Shown here one piece after another: positions 19,920-30,489 of a stretch of 64,000 nucleotides of DNA. The DNA lies in contig CM071599.1 in NCBI GenBank assembly GCA_036435485.1, positions 212,263,178 to 212,327,177 on the forward strand, written 5' to 3'. This DNA is from Saposhnikovia divaricata. Lineage: Eukaryota; Streptophyta; Magnoliopsida; Apiales; Apiaceae. The position numbers and the translations under genes are program-made. Under the pieces are notes generated by a model, which saw only the letters and a list, made by a program, of their open reading frames with translations, ran no database searches and was not told the DNA's origin. The stretch's first letter is position 1, and each line of letters begins with the position of its first letter.

Positions 19920-21823
19920 ATGGAAGACAAAGCTAAGTCCCGCCTTGCAAAGATGAATTCTGCCTCCTCCAAAGGTACAATCACCATTCGCTCTTCTTAC
20001 ACATCTCTAGTAGATATGTTAAATCAACGTGGAGATGATTACCCTTCTCTGTCAGAACTAGATGCATATGACTGCTGTAGCTCTTATCATGATGTTGATG
20101 AAATCACTAGATATAACAAGCTTTTCAAAATTAAATCACCTTATAAACTTGTCCCAGCCGAGCCAAGTGACAGACCTTGTCACTGGAAACCCAATTCTTT
20201 GTGTGTTTATAGGGAGAGTCTAGTGGCTGGTCTTCGTTTTCCATTTCATGAATTCATTCCTAGACTCTTAGCTGATGTTCAAATTAGTCCATGTCAACTC
20301 CCTCCAAACGCGTGGAGAATTATATTATGTTTTATGGTTTTGTGTCTTCGACAACAACTCCCTTTATCTGTTGCGCTTTTTCGCAAACTTTTTCAATTTT
20401 ACAACAGTCCTGCCACGAACCCTGGCTGGGTATATATTAAGCTCCGTCCTAGAGTTCCCCCAATTTTTAATGGCAAGTCAATCCCTGATAATAATACCGG
20501 CTGGAAAAATGAGTTCGCATACTTAGAATGGGATGGAGGTGATTGGGGCACTCTTTTTAGGCAGACATTCTCGAGAGTCTCAGATGGAAGTGCTAAGGGA
20601 ATCGTCCTTAGTACCGAGGAACAGGCCGCTTATAATACTCTGACCGAGGCAGACGGTAGTTCTATTACCTGCCTAAGTCTTTTAAATGAGGAATCTCTAA
20701 GGGGAGTAGGCCTTTCCAGAGTTTCTGAGCGGGGTAATTTTCTTATTGGTCTTTGCCATTTACTTTTTATTACTGAATTTATTCCAACTCTCTTTTTGGT
20801 CGTTCTTGCAGTTGCGAAATTGATTGTGGAGGCTGCACCCTCTCCTGATGAAGAGACAGCCAGGATGGTTCGAGCTAAGAGGGCTGCTGACCCTCGAGGG
20901 AAAAACACGGAGCCTCCTTTTCTGCGCCCCCACAAGGTCCATAAAGGAGAGTTGAGATATGGTGACATAGCTGGACTGGAGGGGAGCTCCCAGGTTAATG
21001 TCCAGTCGACGGTTTTCAGGCCTCCTTGGGGCTTTAGGAAGCAGGATTCTGTGGTGGGCTCTACGAAGCACTCCATGGATTGGTCTTTAAACTCGATCAC
21101 CACCCCTGACTATAAGGATATGGTCCTTAGTGGAGGTATTGGGGAGTCAGAGGCACTCGGTGCTCAAGCTCTCGCTGTGGTAAGTTTCGAACTTTTATCT
21201 TTCAATACCTTAACGGCTTTAGATTCACTACTTGATTTCAATGCTAACCTTTCATGCAGGCTAACGTCCATTTCCAAAGCTTGGTTCATAAAGCCAAAGC
21301 TTGGAAAGAGAAGTCCAAAGCTTTTGAGTCTGAGTCTCAGAAGAAGACTCTTCATATCAACCGTCTGGAGGAGCAAATAAAGAAAAAAGATGAAGAGATG
21401 GTAGGGATGCATGTGGAGCTGGTTGCTCTGAGAGATGACAAGGAGAAGCATATTGATGAATATCTGGATTCAGAGGAGTACAAGACCCTCATGGATCAGC
21501 ATGATGAGATGCTCTTTCCTAGTCAGTTTTCTGATGGGTGGACCAAGGCCCTTGAAGCAGTTCTGAGGCAGCATCCAGGGTTATTCTTGCCTTCTGCTTT
21601 TCCTAGTCCTCACCTTCCCAGTGCCTTGACACAGGAGCCTGGTTCCAGTGAAGAGCTGTTTGGGGAGGATGATACTTTGGTTAAGGAGCATGCTACTGCC
21701 ACTGCTTCTGCTTTGGATCCCGAGCCTCCTCTAGCTCAGCCTGGTGCTGCTAACTCTGCCGACGAGGGGTCTACTACTGAGACTAGCTCTGAGGATGCTT
21801 CTCCTGCTAAGGAGGCCCCTTAG
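19920..21823 (+). CDS. Antisense extra gene of the Tat element (gypsy-type transposon / aORF protein)
   Basis: Runs opposite to gag-pol. Exon 19920-21179 ends CTGTG|GTAAGT and the next exon starts after ..ttcatgcag at 21260, joining in phase 0 to TAG at 21823, a product of about 607 residues. A second, optional intron of 78 nt (20734-20811, donor GTAATT, acceptor ttcttgcag) would remove an odd hydrophobic insert without changing frame. Residues about 80-210 (VYRESLVAGLRFPFHEF, LPPNAWRIILCF) match the 'putative gypsy type transposon' domain found in extra ORFs of Tat elements. The final exon holds a charged coiled coil (KAKAWKEKSKAFE..RLEEQIKKKDEEM) and an acidic Ser/Ala/Pro tail. Function unknown; no lesions seen. 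Confidence 0.8.
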
Positions 21824-22232
21824 GCTTTATTTATTTATCTTTTGCCTTTCTGAACTCTGGGTTTCAACCATTTGACTTAATAGCCTTCGGGCCTTTGTAA
21901 TTTTTAACTTAACTATTTATGCAGTTTATTTCCGTTCATTTTTCTTGCTTTTGCTCATAGTTTGTTAATACTTTAGAATTTTTGAGTACTTGGCCTCCTG
22001 GCTGGTACTAAACTTATAAGTCGGTCCAACATTCGTCTTTCGTTTGTTTTAGCAAGGAAGGATATCCAATAGAGAAAACAGAATAAATTCCATTATGCTG
22101 TCAAAGGACATCAATAAAATGGGTTCAACCCTTACATAGATACTCTATCAACTACTGGGAGCAACATGCTCTATAATGGTTTCATTCGAACCTTATTCCT
22201 AATAAATAGATAAAAGCCTTTATCAAAAGACC
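21824..22232. other. Spacer between the convergent Tat genes
   Basis: About 400 bp separate the 3' ends of the antisense gene and gag-pol. It is rich in T on + and should hold polyadenylation signals for the antisense transcript (for example aataaa at 22114). No further gene. Confidence 0.5.
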
Positions 22233-25200
22233 TCAAACATAATAAACTTTGAGGTTCACAGCATGCCAAGTCCGGGGCACCTCAACCCCATCCAAGGTTT
22301 CTAACTTGTAAGATCCTCGTCCTAACACCTTCCTGACTAGATACGGTCCTTCCCAGTTTGGTGCTAACTTTCCTTTTTGGCCAACTCCTGAGGCTTCAAT
22401 CTTCCTCAGGACCATGTCGCCTTGTCGAAAAAATCTTTCTTTAACTCTCTGGTTGTAATGAAAAGAGGCTCTCTTCTGATACTCAGCATTCCTAGCATTA
22501 GCTTCATCTCTAACCTCGTCAATTAAATCCAGGGCCAGTCTCATCCCTTCTTCATTAGTTTCTGGCTCATATGCCTCGATTCGAGGGGATGCCTGCATGA
22601 TCTCCAAGGGCACAACAGCCTCGGCTCCATAAGCCAGCAAAAATGGGGTTGCTCCAGTTGTTACCTTACAAGTGGTACGATACGCCCAAAGTATGGGCAG
22701 CAGTTCATCTACCCAAGTGTTCCTAGAGCGCTCGACCCTCTTCTTCAGTCCATCAAGGATAATTCGATTAGCTACCTCAGCTTGCCCATTGGCTTGTGGA
22801 TGTGCTACTGAGGTAAAACGGAACTCAATCGCATTCTCTTCACAATACTTCTTAAACTCCTCATTATTGAACTGTGTCCCATTGTCTGTCACAAGGATTC
22901 GTGGGATTCCGTATCTACAAATGATGTTCTCCCAGAAGAACTGGGAAACTTGCTTGGTGGTTATCTTGGCCAGGGGTTTAGCCTCAATCCACTTAGTGAA
23001 GTAATCAATGGCCACTATCAGGAATTTCCTCTGTGCTGAAGCCATGGGAAAGGGTCCAAGTATGTCCATCCCCCACATTGCAAATGGAATGGGAGAGTTG
23101 ATAGAGGTCAACATCTCAGGCGGTTGCCTCACAATTGGGGCATGCTTCTGGCATCTCTCACATCTCTTGACATAGTTTTGTGCATCAGCCAACATCTCCG
23201 GCCAATAAAACCCTAAACGAATTATCTTGTGAGCTAGGGCTCTGCCCCCCAAATGTTGCCCACAGATCCCTTCATGAACTTCCTCTAATGCTTCCCTTGC
23301 CTCTAGAGGCCTTAGACACTTCAAGTACGGGATGACAAACAACCTTTTGTACAGAATACCCTCAATCAAAGTATATCTCAACGCTCTTACTGAGAGTTTT
23401 CGTGCCTCCATGGCATTGTCTGGGAGCCAACCGGTCTCCAGGTGTGCCTTGATAGGATCTATCCAAGAGCCTCCTATATCAATTGGTGCCACTAACTTTG
23501 CATTAATGGTCGGGGCCTTCAGGACCTGAAAGTAGACACTCCCAGCATAATTTTCTATTTCAGAAGAAGCAAACTTAGACAGGGCATCGGCCTTAACGTT
23601 TTCTTCTCTCGGGATGTGCTCAACATGACACTCCTCAAACTGAGACATAACAGCCTTCACCACTCTCAGGTATTTCGCCATAGTCTCATCCTTAGCTTCG
23701 AATTCACCGTTTTCTTGGGATATCACAAGTCGTGAATCTCCACAAACTTTGAGGTTTTTGACCCTCATGATTCTAGCTAAACCCAAACCAGCTATTAATG
23801 CCTCATACTCTGCCTCATTGTTAGTAGTAGGAAAATCCAGCTTTAAAGCATACTCAACCGTGAACCCGTCAGGGCTTTGCAAAACCAAACCTGCACCACT
23901 AGAATTTGTTTTTGATGCTCCATCAAAATAGAGCACCCAATATTCCTTTAGATCAGGTGTAAGTTCCTCTTCTTTTTTCTCTTGCCCAGGGGTAGTCGTT
24001 ATCTCTTGCCCCCCGACTTCTTGGTTGTTAATAGTACATTCAACCACGAAGTCAGCCAATGCCTGAGCCTTGATGGCTGTCCGAGGCTTGTATGTGATAT
24101 CGAATTCTCCTAACTCAATCGCCCATTTAATTAGCCTTCCACTGGCCTTAGGGCTATGCAATATGTTCCTCAACTGTTGGTTCGTCAGAACTTGAATCTT
24201 GTGTGCCTGGAAGTAAGGTCGCAATTTCCTTGAGGCAGTTACTAAAGCCAAAGCAAACTTTTCTATGGGTGAGTAATTCAACTCAGCCCCATGCAACACT
24301 TTGCTTACATAGTAGATAGGTTTCTGGACTTTCTCCTCTTCCCGAATAAGGACAGCACTCAGGGCTTGCTCAGATACCGCCAGGTATAGATAAAGAGTCT
24401 CTCCAGGACTTGGTTTGGTCAATAACGGGGCTTCAACCATGTATTTCTTCAATTGCTCAAAGGCCTCTTGGCTCTCAGGGGTCCACTCAAAATTTTTCAC
24501 TTTCTTCAATGCTTGAAAGAAAGGCAAGCACTTGTCACCAGACTTGGAGATGAATCTTCCTAAAGCCGCTACCCGGCCTGTCAACTTCTGCACATCTCTT
24601 ATAGAGCGTGGGGGTTCCATGTCTAAGATCGCCTTGATCTTGTCGGGGTTGGCCTCTATGCCTCTTTTAGAAACCATTAGACCCAAAAATTTGCCTGATC
24701 CAACACCAAAGGCACATTTGGCTGGATTCAACATCATCTTGTGGTGCCTCAGCACTTCAAATGCCTCTCTGAGGTGCTTGATATGGTCTGCCTTGACCAA
24801 GCTTTTAACCAGCATATCATCGACATAAACCTCCATGGTTTTTCCAATCAGATGGGCAAATATCTTATTCACCAATCGTTGGTAAGTAGCTCCCGCATTC
24901 TTTAAGCCAAACGCCATAACAAGATAGCAGAAAACACCAAAGTCGGTTATGAAAGATACCTTAGGGATGTCATCCTTGTGCATCTTAATCTGATTATAGC
25001 CGCTGAATCCATCCATGAAGCTCAGCATCTCATGTCCAGCTGTGGCATCTATCAACATATCTATCCTTGGCAGAGGGAAACAATCCTTTGGGCATGCATC
25101 ATTCAGGTCAGTGAAGTCTATACACATCCTCCACTTCCCATTCGCTTTCTTGACCATCACTGGGTTTGCTAACCATTCGGGAAACTGAATTTCCTCAATA

Positions 25201-27947
25201 AAACCAGCCTCCAAGAGCTTATCCACTTCTTGCTTAATGGCCTCTTGCCTTTCCGGAGCAAAATTTCTCTTCTTCTGCTGTACTATCTTCCGATTAGGGT
25301 CGACATTCAATCTATGAGTTATAAGTTGAGGATCAATCCATGGCATGTCAGCTGCTGTCCAAGCAAAAACGTCACTATTCCTTTGTAAGAACTCTATTAA
25401 TTTGCCCTTCAGGGGTTCTTTCAAAGAGGCTCCAATATAAGTCACCTTCTCAGGGTCGCCTAGCTCTAGAGGGATAGGTATTAAGTCCTCCGCTGGCTTT
25501 CCCCGGTGTTCATCATCATCACGGACATCCATGTCTTCAATCGGGAGTACCTGCCCCCCGGTCCCGTCAGCTCTCAAAGCAGCCACATAGCAACTCCTGG
25601 CCATTTTCTGATCTCCTTTTTGTTCCCCAACACCATTCCTGGTTGGAAATTTGACCTTCATGTGATAAGTAGAGGCAACAGCCTTGAATGCATGAAGTCC
25701 GGTCCTCCCTAAGATTGCATTGTACGTTGAGGCAGCCTTAATTACTAGAAAGTTTAGCATCTGGGTGGCCTCCTTAGGTTCTTGCTCTATTGTCATGGGC
25801 AGCTGAATGGTCCCTTCAACCTTGGACTCAACTCCATTAAATCCGTAGATCGGCATGTTAGTCGGGGTTAGTTGAGAGTCAGTATACCCCATCCTCATAA
25901 AAGCATCATGAAACAAGATATCGACGGAAGCTCCATTGTCTATCAGGACTCGCTTCACTTCCGAGTTTCCAATTACTGGAGTTATGACCAACGGGTCGTC
26001 ATGGGGGAATTTCACCCCTTCAAGATCCGAATCATCAAAACCAATTACTGCCTCAGTCTTAGCACGCTTCGGGGCTTCTCCTGTGATGTGCATCACTTCC
26101 CTGGCATAAGCCTTTCGAGAGTTTCGGGTAGTGCCGGCCGCTGTTGGTCCTCCCCAAATCATATTGATTACTGGCCCTCGAGGCTGCGGGTTACGATTGC
26201 GATCGTTATCCCTCCTATCATTGTCTCTTCTATCATAATCCCTTTTCTGGGTTCCACGGTCTTCACCCTTGGTGAACTTGTTTAACTTTCCCTTCCGGAT
26301 TAAAAACTCAATTTCATCCTTCAACTGTCTGCAGTCATCTGTGTCATGCCCCACATCCTTATGGAATCTACAATACAGATCTTTGTTTCTCTTTTCGGGA
26401 TCACCCCTGAGCGGTTTAGGCCAGCGAAAGTCCTTATCCTTCTCAATGTCCAACAAAATTTGGCTCCTAGGAGCGTTCAACCTTGTGTAATCAGAAAACC
26501 TTGACCCAAAACCCTTCTTAGGTGATGAATCAGAGTCCTTGCCAGTCCGGGGATACTTGTCCCTAGCGTCGTACTCTTGTTCTGACTTTCTTTTCTTTGA
26601 ATCATTAGAGCCCTTGCCATTACCTACTGTGGTTTCCTTCTTAATGCTGTCCTCAGCCTTGATATATTTATCGGCTCTTCTTTGGAGTTCGGCCATGTTC
26701 TCAGGAGGGTGTTTTGCCAAAGACCTTTTGAAAAAGAGGTCAGTGGTTCCGTGTTCCAGGGCTACCATGGCCACCTTATTTTCCAGATCGGTGATATTCA
26801 ACGTCTCCTTGGTGAATCGCTTGAGATAATCCCTTAAGTTCTCATTCTTCCCCTGCACCACATACATAAGGGATGCAGAACTTTTCTCATGAATTCTCCC
26901 ACTGATGAATTGGCTGATGAAAGCAGCGCTTAGCTCCTTAAAAGAGCCAATCGAGTTTGCAGGTAGACGGCTATACCATCTTTGAGCCATGCCTGACAGA
27001 GTTTGAGGGAACGCCCTACACTTTAAGGCATCACTAGCAGGCTGCAACAGCAGTGCGTTCGAGAAAGTTCTGACATGATTTGCAGGATCGCCCGTTCCAT
27101 CATAGGCCTTAATAGTTGGCATCTTAAACTTCCTTGAGATGTGGGCATTCATCACCTCCTCAGTAAACGGAGGTGTGGGATCGTCAGGGTCCCCAAGTGG
27201 CACCAGATCTTTGGGGTTACTCCTGGGGGTTTCCACCCTCATAGCTTCTCTTGTTGGGACATCAGCCCTCTTCTGTCTTCTTGAAGACCTCTCCAAATCT
27301 ATAACGGGAATCCTTCCTGAGATTGGAGGGGGTCGAGTCAGACTCTGTCTTGCCTGTTCCCTTGCTATATCATCCTTCAACCTTTGGATCTCAGCCTCAT
27401 GAGCCTTAATCCTCTCCTCAATCGTTTGTGGAGGTCCATCATGGATTCTCCGTGTTCTTCTTAGGGGTTCCTTTCTAGCACGTCGCCTCCTCGGGGCTTC
27501 ATCTCGATCATCATCCTCAGATGATGATGAATCATCAGTATAGGGACCCGAGTAGTCATCATATTCTCGATCCCGGATCTGTAAGGCGTGTCCGCTCGGT
27601 CCAGGTTCCCTTCGTCGAGGGGGATAGTTAGGCAGTCCATACATAGGGTTGGTGTTCAAAGGGAGGTCCGTAGTGTGGATCTGTACCCCCGTGCGATCAA
27701 CGTTACCAAGAGGAGAAACCAACATCTGGAGAGGGTTGGTTTCTTGGCCTTGATGGACGATCACTGAGTGAGTCCCCTCTACATGGGGAGTCGTCCCTGG
27801 GGGTTGAGTGGGCAGAGGTTGAACGACCGTCCCTGTTGATGGGAGTATTTGTCCTTCCTCAGTGACGATGAGCGAATCTGAAGTGGCTGGTTGAGCAGAG
27901 TTAAGGGGCACGGCCTCGGTTGACGTTGTCCTTCGTGTTTGAACCAT
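22233..27947 (-). CDS. Tat retrotransposon gag-pol polyprotein, intact 1,904 residues
   Basis: One uninterrupted frame. Approximate order: gag capsid (275-420, IKAYDGTGDPANHVRTF), zinc-knuckle-like YCRFHKDVGHDTDDC (near 525), aspartic protease (near 670, LIDNGASVDILF; DNG where most proteases have DTG or DSG), reverse transcriptase (900-1070, with VYVDDMLVKS), Ty3 RNase H (1120-1260), a second archaeal-type RNase H (from 1335, YFDGASKTNSSGAG), and integrase (HHCC zinc finger near 1560-1610; catalytic core with GMDILGP, VTDNGTQF and a downstream Glu). No chromodomain. The two RNase H domains are the hallmark of the Tat lineage. The ATG lies 17 nt beyond the primer binding site. With near-identical LTRs this looks able to encode all enzymes for retrotransposition. 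Confidence 0.96.
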   Translation of the reverse strand: MVQTRRTTSTEAVPLNSAQPATSDSLIVTEEGQILPSTGTVVQPLPTQPPGTTPHVEGTHSVIVHQGQETNPLQMLVSPLGNVDRTGVQIHTTDLPLNTNPMYGLPNYPPRRREPGPSGHALQIRDREYDDYSGPYTDDSSSSEDDDRDEAPRRRRARKEPLRRTRRIHDGPPQTIEERIKAHEAEIQRLKDDIAREQARQSLTRPPPISGRIPVIDLERSSRRQKRADVPTREAMRVETPRSNPKDLVPLGDPDDPTPPFTEEVMNAHISRKFKMPTIKAYDGTGDPANHVRTFSNALLLQPASDALKCRAFPQTLSGMAQRWYSRLPANSIGSFKELSAAFISQFISGRIHEKSSASLMYVVQGKNENLRDYLKRFTKETLNITDLENKVAMVALEHGTTDLFFKRSLAKHPPENMAELQRRADKYIKAEDSIKKETTVGNGKGSNDSKKRKSEQEYDARDKYPRTGKDSDSSPKKGFGSRFSDYTRLNAPRSQILLDIEKDKDFRWPKPLRGDPEKRNKDLYCRFHKDVGHDTDDCRQLKDEIEFLIRKGKLNKFTKGEDRGTQKRDYDRRDNDRRDNDRNRNPQPRGPVINMIWGGPTAAGTTRNSRKAYAREVMHITGEAPKRAKTEAVIGFDDSDLEGVKFPHDDPLVITPVIGNSEVKRVLIDNGASVDILFHDAFMRMGYTDSQLTPTNMPIYGFNGVESKVEGTIQLPMTIEQEPKEATQMLNFLVIKAASTYNAILGRTGLHAFKAVASTYHMKVKFPTRNGVGEQKGDQKMARSCYVAALRADGTGGQVLPIEDMDVRDDDEHRGKPAEDLIPIPLELGDPEKVTYIGASLKEPLKGKLIEFLQRNSDVFAWTAADMPWIDPQLITHRLNVDPNRKIVQQKKRNFAPERQEAIKQEVDKLLEAGFIEEIQFPEWLANPVMVKKANGKWRMCIDFTDLNDACPKDCFPLPRIDMLIDATAGHEMLSFMDGFSGYNQIKMHKDDIPKVSFITDFGVFCYLVMAFGLKNAGATYQRLVNKIFAHLIGKTMEVYVDDMLVKSLVKADHIKHLREAFEVLRHHKMMLNPAKCAFGVGSGKFLGLMVSKRGIEANPDKIKAILDMEPPRSIRDVQKLTGRVAALGRFISKSGDKCLPFFQALKKVKNFEWTPESQEAFEQLKKYMVEAPLLTKPSPGETLYLYLAVSEQALSAVLIREEEKVQKPIYYVSKVLHGAELNYSPIEKFALALVTASRKLRPYFQAHKIQVLTNQQLRNILHSPKASGRLIKWAIELGEFDITYKPRTAIKAQALADFVVECTINNQEVGGQEITTTPGQEKKEEELTPDLKEYWVLYFDGASKTNSSGAGLVLQSPDGFTVEYALKLDFPTTNNEAEYEALIAGLGLARIMRVKNLKVCGDSRLVISQENGEFEAKDETMAKYLRVVKAVMSQFEECHVEHIPREENVKADALSKFASSEIENYAGSVYFQVLKAPTINAKLVAPIDIGGSWIDPIKAHLETGWLPDNAMEARKLSVRALRYTLIEGILYKRLFVIPYLKCLRPLEAREALEEVHEGICGQHLGGRALAHKIIRLGFYWPEMLADAQNYVKRCERCQKHAPIVRQPPEMLTSINSPIPFAMWGMDILGPFPMASAQRKFLIVAIDYFTKWIEAKPLAKITTKQVSQFFWENIICRYGIPRILVTDNGTQFNNEEFKKYCEENAIEFRFTSVAHPQANGQAEVANRIILDGLKKRVERSRNTWVDELLPILWAYRTTCKVTTGATPFLLAYGAEAVVPLEIMQASPRIEAYEPETNEEGMRLALDLIDEVRDEANARNAEYQKRASFHYNQRVKERFFRQGDMVLRKIEASGVGQKGKLAPNWEGPYLVRKVLGRGSYKLETLDGVEVPRTWHAVNLKVYYV

Positions 27948-27963
27948 GGTTGATGTTGTCTTC

Positions 27964-27979
27964 CCACAGACGGCGCCAA
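27964..27979 (-). promoter_or_regulatory. Primer binding site of the Tat element
   Basis: On the element strand tggcgccgtctgtggg begins one base after the 5' LTR. TGGCGCC at this place is typical of Tat/Ogre elements, where it pairs with the 3' end of a host tRNA, reported as tRNA-Arg for Ogre. The exact tRNA here is inferred. Confidence 0.75.
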
Positions 27980-27980
27980 A

Positions 27981-28500
27981 TGTTGTGGAATAAAAACTAA
28001 GCTACTAGTATTGCGGCTAGGGTTTATGTATTTAATGTAAGGGTGTGTGAGCTTCGTGCTTTAATGGCTGCTCTTGTTGTCGGGGACTAACTCTGTCCTA
28101 ACAAGATGCCTACGTACCTTGATGAATATCAAAGATCAAGCCAAAAACGTAGTTCTGAGGTGAGGGGTCTGACCCTTTATATAGGCTGAGAAGCCTTAGA
28201 ATTAAGGTAGGAGTTGGAGACTTAATAGATAAGTCACCTCCTTGAGGAAAGTTCTAGATCTATTCCTTATAGGAATCAGTTTCCATATAGAATTGGATGC
28301 CTTATAGGATAAGTCTGAAAGAGATATTATCCTTATCCAATTCTTATTTGCTGAGCTGTTTATTACCCTTAATATTAATTACGAAATTAATATTATAAAT
28401 AGGGTTTGGGCCCAACTAGTGGGCCCCACGTTTGGACCATTCCGGGTATAATTAATACCACATTAAAGGTGTCTTTAAGGCTTACTTTCAGCCCATATCA
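27981..28500 (-). repeat. Tat element 5' LTR
   Basis: 520 bp, near identical to the 3' LTR. On the element strand a TATATAAA box lies at 28183-28176 and should drive the genomic transcript toward gag-pol. This is the LTR bordering the primer binding site. Confidence 0.95.
28176..28183 (-). promoter_or_regulatory. TATA box in the Tat 5' LTR
   Basis: TATATAAA on the - strand, about 318 bp into the LTR, followed by gggtcagacccctcacctcag. Position fits a U3/R boundary. The same box in the 3' LTR is at 18039-18046. Confidence 0.6.
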
Positions 28501-28733
28501 ATAAAATTTTACTATTTTTTGGAAATTTTAAAAGTAAAGATTAAGAGAGACATCAAAATATAAAAATTATAAAAAAATGATTAGGACAGAGAGGGAATAT
28601 TATATACATCCTTATGTCGTTTCATGTTTTGAAATATGTGACATAAGCAACAAACAAACATAAACATTTGATTTAGCGAAAATTATAAAAATCAAAATCA
28701 AACACAAACATTGCATTCATATATTTTATTTAT

Positions 28734-30271
28734 TTATCTGTACAAACAACTAGGAGGCTTCACGACACCAGAAGCAGTGCCTCCAGCATAAGCACACGAA
28801 GCTTTTGCTGCTCGATTTTTGTGAGTGAGTGCTATATCTTGCAGTCTTATTCCAGTGCACGGATATTTCTTACTATATTCGAACTGCACAGCAATTGGCG
28901 TTGCCGATGTTCCACGAATGTCCTGATATCTTACACTGCTAATCTTAATACCGGATACCTATTTAAACAATCAATCAAGATATAAGTCTAGATATACTTG
29001 ATTAAATAATACCACAAAAAAAATACCAGAGCAACTATAATTAAGTAAAGAATACACCTTTCCAGGGCAATCTTTAGCATTGGGACAATAGTCTTGATCT
29101 ATAAGAATAGGATTCTTTACATTATTCATAACAATATGCTGAAACAGAACATTTCTAACATATCCATTGCTAGGCCTTGTCCATGTTTTTATTCTCACAC
29201 CATTGTCGGTATTTCGAAATGTAACTGATTTCACTGTGACATTTTGAACACCAGGTTCCTGCAAATCCCAACCGAGACTTCCAATGCTGTAATCACAAAA
29301 ATTAATTTACGTGATAAAAAAATTAATCAAAGTTGTTCTGTGGAAATCAATAAATGGATAAGGAAAATTACCTAATGCCATGACCAGGACCGCAAGAAAC
29401 ATTTTCAATCCATGTGTTATTTGTGCCAGGTCCAATTGAAACGCAATCATCCCCTGTACTAATTCGAGACCGGGAAATGCTTACATTTGATGATAATTGC
29501 ACGTGGATACCGTCGGTGTTGGGGCTGTTACCGAGTGCTGAGATTTTGATTCCTCGTAAAATGACATGTTTGCTTTTGAAGATGGTCATGTGAAACAATT
29601 GACTGTTTATTGATGTTAATCTACTCACAACAACATTGGTCGAGCTATAGAACCCTATGCTCTGCATGGACGTTAAGGTACATATACAAATATGTCACAT
29701 ATACTGTAATTGCTACATCATAATTCATTTTTAACGTATATTTTTAGGAAAAATATCATGAGTAAGCTAGGAAGATATTTATATTCTTAAAAGAAAATTT
29801 TTTATATATGGTTCACACACCGTGGCGCCTGTAGGGCATTTCTTTCCAGATTTTTTGCAATTCCAGAGACCAGCACCTTTAGCATCAAGAGTGCCACCAG
29901 AAATGGAGAGACCACTAACTCTCTCGAACTTTATCCAGTTTCCGTAATTTCCGATAAAATTATAATTAATCCTTGGGAGCTATGATAGTGCCCTCAATAC
30001 GTATGAACATGCTACGTTTACAGTTGCGGCCATAGAATACTATAGGATTACGAATCAAGTATCTTCCTCGGGGAACATAAATTCGGACTTCCTTTTTAGA
30101 GGCACAAGCTGAATTCCATGCCCTAAGAAGAACCTTTGAGACATCCGTCTTGCCGTCAGCTTTGGCTCCTAATTTTTTCACATTTATGGATAGTCTTTCC
30201 CCCGTTGATGGATTAATGAGAAATATGATGGAAAGTGCTAGTACAAGATAATTAGCCATTGCACTCCTCAC
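28734..30271 (-). pseudogene. Polygalacturonase PG2 (GH28) with exon 1 frameshift
   Basis: Exons on the - strand: 30271-29821, 29661-29372, 29286-29058 and 28958-28734. Introns sit at the same places as in PG1, and exons 2 and 3 have the same lengths (290 and 229 nt). Signatures SPNTDGIH, GDDC, GPGHGIS-IGS and RIK are all present, and a signal peptide precedes ERLSINVKKLGAKADGK. Exon 1 is 451 nt, one more than a multiple of three; the frame hits TAA at 29968-29966 (after APKD), and homology resumes at once in the next frame (NFIGNYGNW). So one base is inserted near 29965-29969. Either a recent pseudogene or a base-call error; everything else looks functional. Confidence 0.85.
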
Positions 30272-30284
30272 AACATAAGGTGGG

Positions 30285-30380
30285 GGAGAGAGAGAGTGAG
30301 AAAGAGAGAGAGAGAGAGAGAGAGAGGGAGGGGGAGAGCGGGCGAGCGGGAGGGCGGGCGGGAGGGCGGGCGGGAGAGAG
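30285..30380. repeat. GA microsatellite grading into GGGCGG-rich tract upstream of PG2
   Basis: GA repeats (30287-30325) are followed by gggcgagcgggagggcgggcggg repeats. It lies just upstream of the PG2 ATG (on the - strand a CT-rich then GC-rich leader), so it probably sits in the PG2 leader or promoter. Confidence 0.85.
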
Positions 30381-30489
30381 AATGTTTGATAATGGGAATT
30401 GTGACAATTTAATGGTCATTTTATAAGGATTCTGAATTGCAAAACCTCAGATCAAGCAAATATATTCCTATGCAAGTACATGCAGACGT

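Larger units (their letters stand above)
17844..28500 (-). mobile_element. Young Ty3/gypsy Tat-lineage LTR retrotransposon (10,657 bp)
   Basis: Two 520-bp LTRs bound the element, with target duplications ATAAA at 17839-17843 and 28501-28505. Copy 2 has the single ATAAA empty site at 63731-63735. The coding strand is -. From its 5' end: LTR (28500-27981), primer binding site tggcgccgtctgtggg (27979-27964), intact gag-pol (27947-22233), an antisense extra gene (19920-21823, +), a 79-bp tandem array, a polypurine tract (18364-18377) and the 3' LTR. The second RNase H, lack of a chromodomain and long 3' region with an antisense ORF place it in the Tat (Ogre/Retand-like) lineage. I count two substitutions between LTRs, so insertion is very recent. 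Confidence 0.96.

Noticed and set aside
22672..27402. Several plus-strand frames of 60-137 codons opposite gag-pol.
   Set aside because: Shadows of the 1,904-residue polyprotein; no independent domains or signals.
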